A stretch of 64,000 bases of DNA, taken from NCBI RefSeq assembly GCF_964021845.1, contig NZ_CAXHZC010000001.1, positions 682,001 to 746,000 on the forward strand, read 5' to 3'. Within the stretch, counting starts at the first letter, position 1. Each line of letters starts with the position of its first letter. Positions 62,362 to 64,000 of the stretch are shown piece after piece. The DNA comes from Arcticibacterium sp964021845. GTDB lineage: Bacteria > Bacteroidota > Bacteroidia > Cytophagales > Spirosomataceae. Below the pieces are notes generated by a model. It saw only the letters and a program-made list of their open reading frames with translations. It ran no database searches and was not told the DNA's origin. Position numbers and translations under genes: made by a program.

Positions 62362-63741
62362 ATGGCAAAAAGTTGGCAAATATCTAGAAGAAGGATGCTC
62401 CAGGGAATAGGAGCCACCATAGCTTTACCTGTTTTAGAGGCAATGGGAAAGCCTTTTAATGCTGCAATAGCGGGAAAATCACCCGTGCGTACTGCTTTTT
62501 TCTATATGCCTAATGGCGTGCATCCAGACCATTGGAATCCTACTGCGTATGGAAGGAACTTTGAATTGACACGTCAATTGATGCCTTTGGCAAAGCTTAA
62601 AGGGGATGTTTCTATTCTGAAAAACTTAATGAATAAGCATTCTATTTTTAAGGGTGCTGATGGGCATTATGCTAAGTCTGCTAGTCTTCTAACTTGCGGT
62701 CAAATTCGTCAAACCATTGGCGATAACATTTTCAGTGGAGGCGTTTCCATTGACCAGATTATGGCTAAAAAACATGGTTCGGAGACGCTATTTCCTTCTT
62801 TAGAATATGGCTTAGATAGAATTACAACGGGAGTAGATATTAATGTTGGTTTCACAAGGCTTTATGGCTCTAGTATTTCATGGAAAAATGCACAGCAGCC
62901 AATGACCAAAGAAATTGACCCAAAACTAGCTTTTGATAGGTTGTTTAAGTCTTTTGTGCCTGGAGCGAATACGAAAGACGACCCATGGAAAAAGAGCATT
63001 CTAGACACGGTCTTGGAAGATGCTAATTCTCTCAAAAGAAATTTAGGCCGCTCAGACCAAGATAAATTATCAGAGTATTTAGAGTCTATAAGAAGTGTAG
63101 AAAAACGAATTTTGAGTGAAGACCAACGCGAGAAATTTGGTTCAAAAATTACCGCGGATATTAAAAAGGAATTAACGAGAGTTAATCAAAACATTGAAGA
63201 ATATCAAGAAATGTATGCTGGAGTAGACATTACCGAGAAAACACGATTGATGCTTGATATCATGGTTTTGGCCTTTTGGAGCGATGCTAGTCGCGTTTCT
63301 ACCTTTATGTTTGGTAATTCTGTTAGTAATAGGAGCTTCTCTTTTCTGGAAGGTGTGAAAGGAAATCATCACTCTTTTTCACATCATATGAATAAAGAGG
63401 AGCTAATGGAACAATACCTTAGAATATCGGTTTGGCATGTAGAGCAATACGCCTATTTTTTACAAAGACTAAAAGATATTAAAGAAGGCGACAGTACGCT
63501 TCTAGATAACTCTATGGCTGTATTTGCCTCTGATTTAAGAGACGGGAACAGGCACTCTCCACGTGACTTACCTATCATTATTGGAGGTCATGGCGGTGGA
63601 AAGCTAAAACAAGGTCAAAACCTAAATTTTAAAGAGGAAACACCGTTGGCAAACTTATATTTGACTATGCTTCAAAGTCAAAATTATGATATGAAGCAGT
63701 TTGGTGATAGTACTAATACTTTAAGCCCTTTAGTAGCTTAA
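62362..63741 (+). CDS. DUF1552 family exported protein
   Basis: A 459-residue protein with a twin-arginine signal (SWQISRRRMLQGIGATIALP), then FFYMPNGVHPDHWNP, DVSILKNLMN and HSFSHHMNKEELMEQYLRI. The late part has MAVFASDLRDGNRHSPRDLP and IIGGHGGG, the sulfatase-like end of DUF1552. It is the fixed partner of the DUF1592 cytochrome protein upstream and lies 107 bases after it. The stop overlaps the start of the next gene by one base (TAATG). Confidence 0.9.
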   Translation: MAKSWQISRRRMLQGIGATIALPVLEAMGKPFNAAIAGKSPVRTAFFYMPNGVHPDHWNPTAYGRNFELTRQLMPLAKLKGDVSILKNLMNKHSIFKGADGHYAKSASLLTCGQIRQTIGDNIFSGGVSIDQIMAKKHGSETLFPSLEYGLDRITTGVDINVGFTRLYGSSISWKNAQQPMTKEIDPKLAFDRLFKSFVPGANTKDDPWKKSILDTVLEDANSLKRNLGRSDQDKLSEYLESIRSVEKRILSEDQREKFGSKITADIKKELTRVNQNIEEYQEMYAGVDITEKTRLMLDIMVLAFWSDASRVSTFMFGNSVSNRSFSFLEGVKGNHHSFSHHMNKEELMEQYLRISVWHVEQYAYFLQRLKDIKEGDSTLLDNSMAVFASDLRDGNRHSPRDLPIIIGGHGGGKLKQGQNLNFKEETPLANLYLTMLQSQNYDMKQFGDSTNTLSPLVA

Positions 63742-64000
63742 TGAGAAGAAAAATTTATAGAAATTTAGAGGGCTTTTTTACCAAATGGTGGGTAATTGTA
63801 GCCATAGTTCTTTTTGGGATTTCATTTTCGATTTTTAAGGTTTATGTACCTACAGACGTAGGGCCTGTTTGGTTATCTTTGGGTAGGCTTCATCCTATTA
63901 TTTTGCATTTTCCGGTTACCTTAATTTTCCTTATCGGAGTGGCAGAAATCTTAAAACTTTTTGGTATCAGCTATGTTCCTGAAAGGGTTTTGTTTTTTGT
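63741..64000 (+). CDS. Membrane protein with DUF2231-like segment (5' part, runs off window)
   Basis: An open frame from ATG at 63741 to the window edge, 86 codons. It has one membrane segment (WWVIVAIVLFGISFSIFKVY), then GRLHPIILHFPVTLIFLIGV. The HP...HFP motif is that of DUF2231-like membrane domains in large Bacteroidota/Planctomycete proteins that also carry cytochrome and repeat domains. It starts within the DUF1552 stop, so it is translationally coupled. The rest lies outside the window. Confidence 0.75.
   Translation, partial: MRRKIYRNLEGFFTKWWVIVAIVLFGISFSIFKVYVPTDVGPVWLSLGRLHPIILHFPVTLIFLIGVAEILKLFGISYVPERVLFF

Noticed and set aside
1..64000. CRISPR arrays, tRNA/rRNA genes, transposase genes or prophage
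   Set aside because: No regularly spaced repeats, tRNA cloverleaf, ribosomal sequence, DDE transposase or phage gene was seen on either strand.

Overview
The window is a chromosomal segment of a Bacteroidota bacterium, most likely an aquatic, polysaccharide-degrading member of the Cytophagales. This rests on two SusC/SusD pairs, many lipoproteins, weak or absent Shine-Dalgarno sequences, several TAnnTTTG-type -7 boxes, low GC, a coaX-OMP-lptC gene block, a RhaI/RhaEW rhamnose route, and the glnK-amt-porin arrangement. No rRNA, tRNA, CRISPR array, prophage or classical transposase was seen.

Region 1 (1-18,378) is a polysaccharide utilisation locus. It holds two tandem pectate-lyase-like enzymes, two DUF1593 (Sde182 nucleoside-hydrolase-like) secreted proteins, two SusC/SusD outer-membrane uptake systems, and a lipoprotein that joins one c-type haem motif to FG-GAP/VCBS repeats. 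Hairpin terminators close each transcription unit.

Region 2 (18,635-38,593) looks like the intracellular half of the same programme. A DeoR regulator precedes an L-fucose-isomerase-superfamily enzyme, a split transketolase, a third DUF1593 protein, a ribose-type ABC importer (binding lipoprotein, DUF2291, double ATPase, permease) and an FGGY kinase. An AraC regulator, an alpha-L-rhamnosidase (GH78), a bifunctional rhamnulose-1-phosphate aldolase/lactaldehyde dehydrogenase and an L-rhamnose isomerase follow. The enzyme set suggests L-rhamnose catabolism plus a second sugar handled by isomerase, kinase and transketolase. D-apiose is an attractive but unproven candidate, because rhamnose and apiose both occur in pectic side chains. 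This region also carries three copies of a palindromic repeat family: one holds a GxxExxY (PD-(D/E)xK) gene, one is solo and intergenic, and one lies in frame inside the kinase gene.

Region 3 (38,655-46,318) is mostly housekeeping: recN, an SCO1/cytochrome c mini-operon, and coaX-OMP-lptC. Its first gene is a D-amino-acid-oxidase-like flavoprotein whose family motifs appear circularly permuted; it is divergent from a secreted RidA-like protein.

Region 4 (46,340-51,962) holds an MFS transporter divergent from two Gfo/Idh/MocA oxidoreductases, a GNAT acetyltransferase and a sugar-phosphate-isomerase-type TIM barrel. Region 5 (52,356-55,828) is a nitrogen module (P-II protein, Amt, porin). Region 6 (55,887-64,000) holds two exported Gfo/Idh proteins (one GH109-like), a putative degenerate zinc peptidase, and the start of a Planctomycete-type DUF1592/DUF1552/membrane-protein cytochrome cluster that runs off the window.
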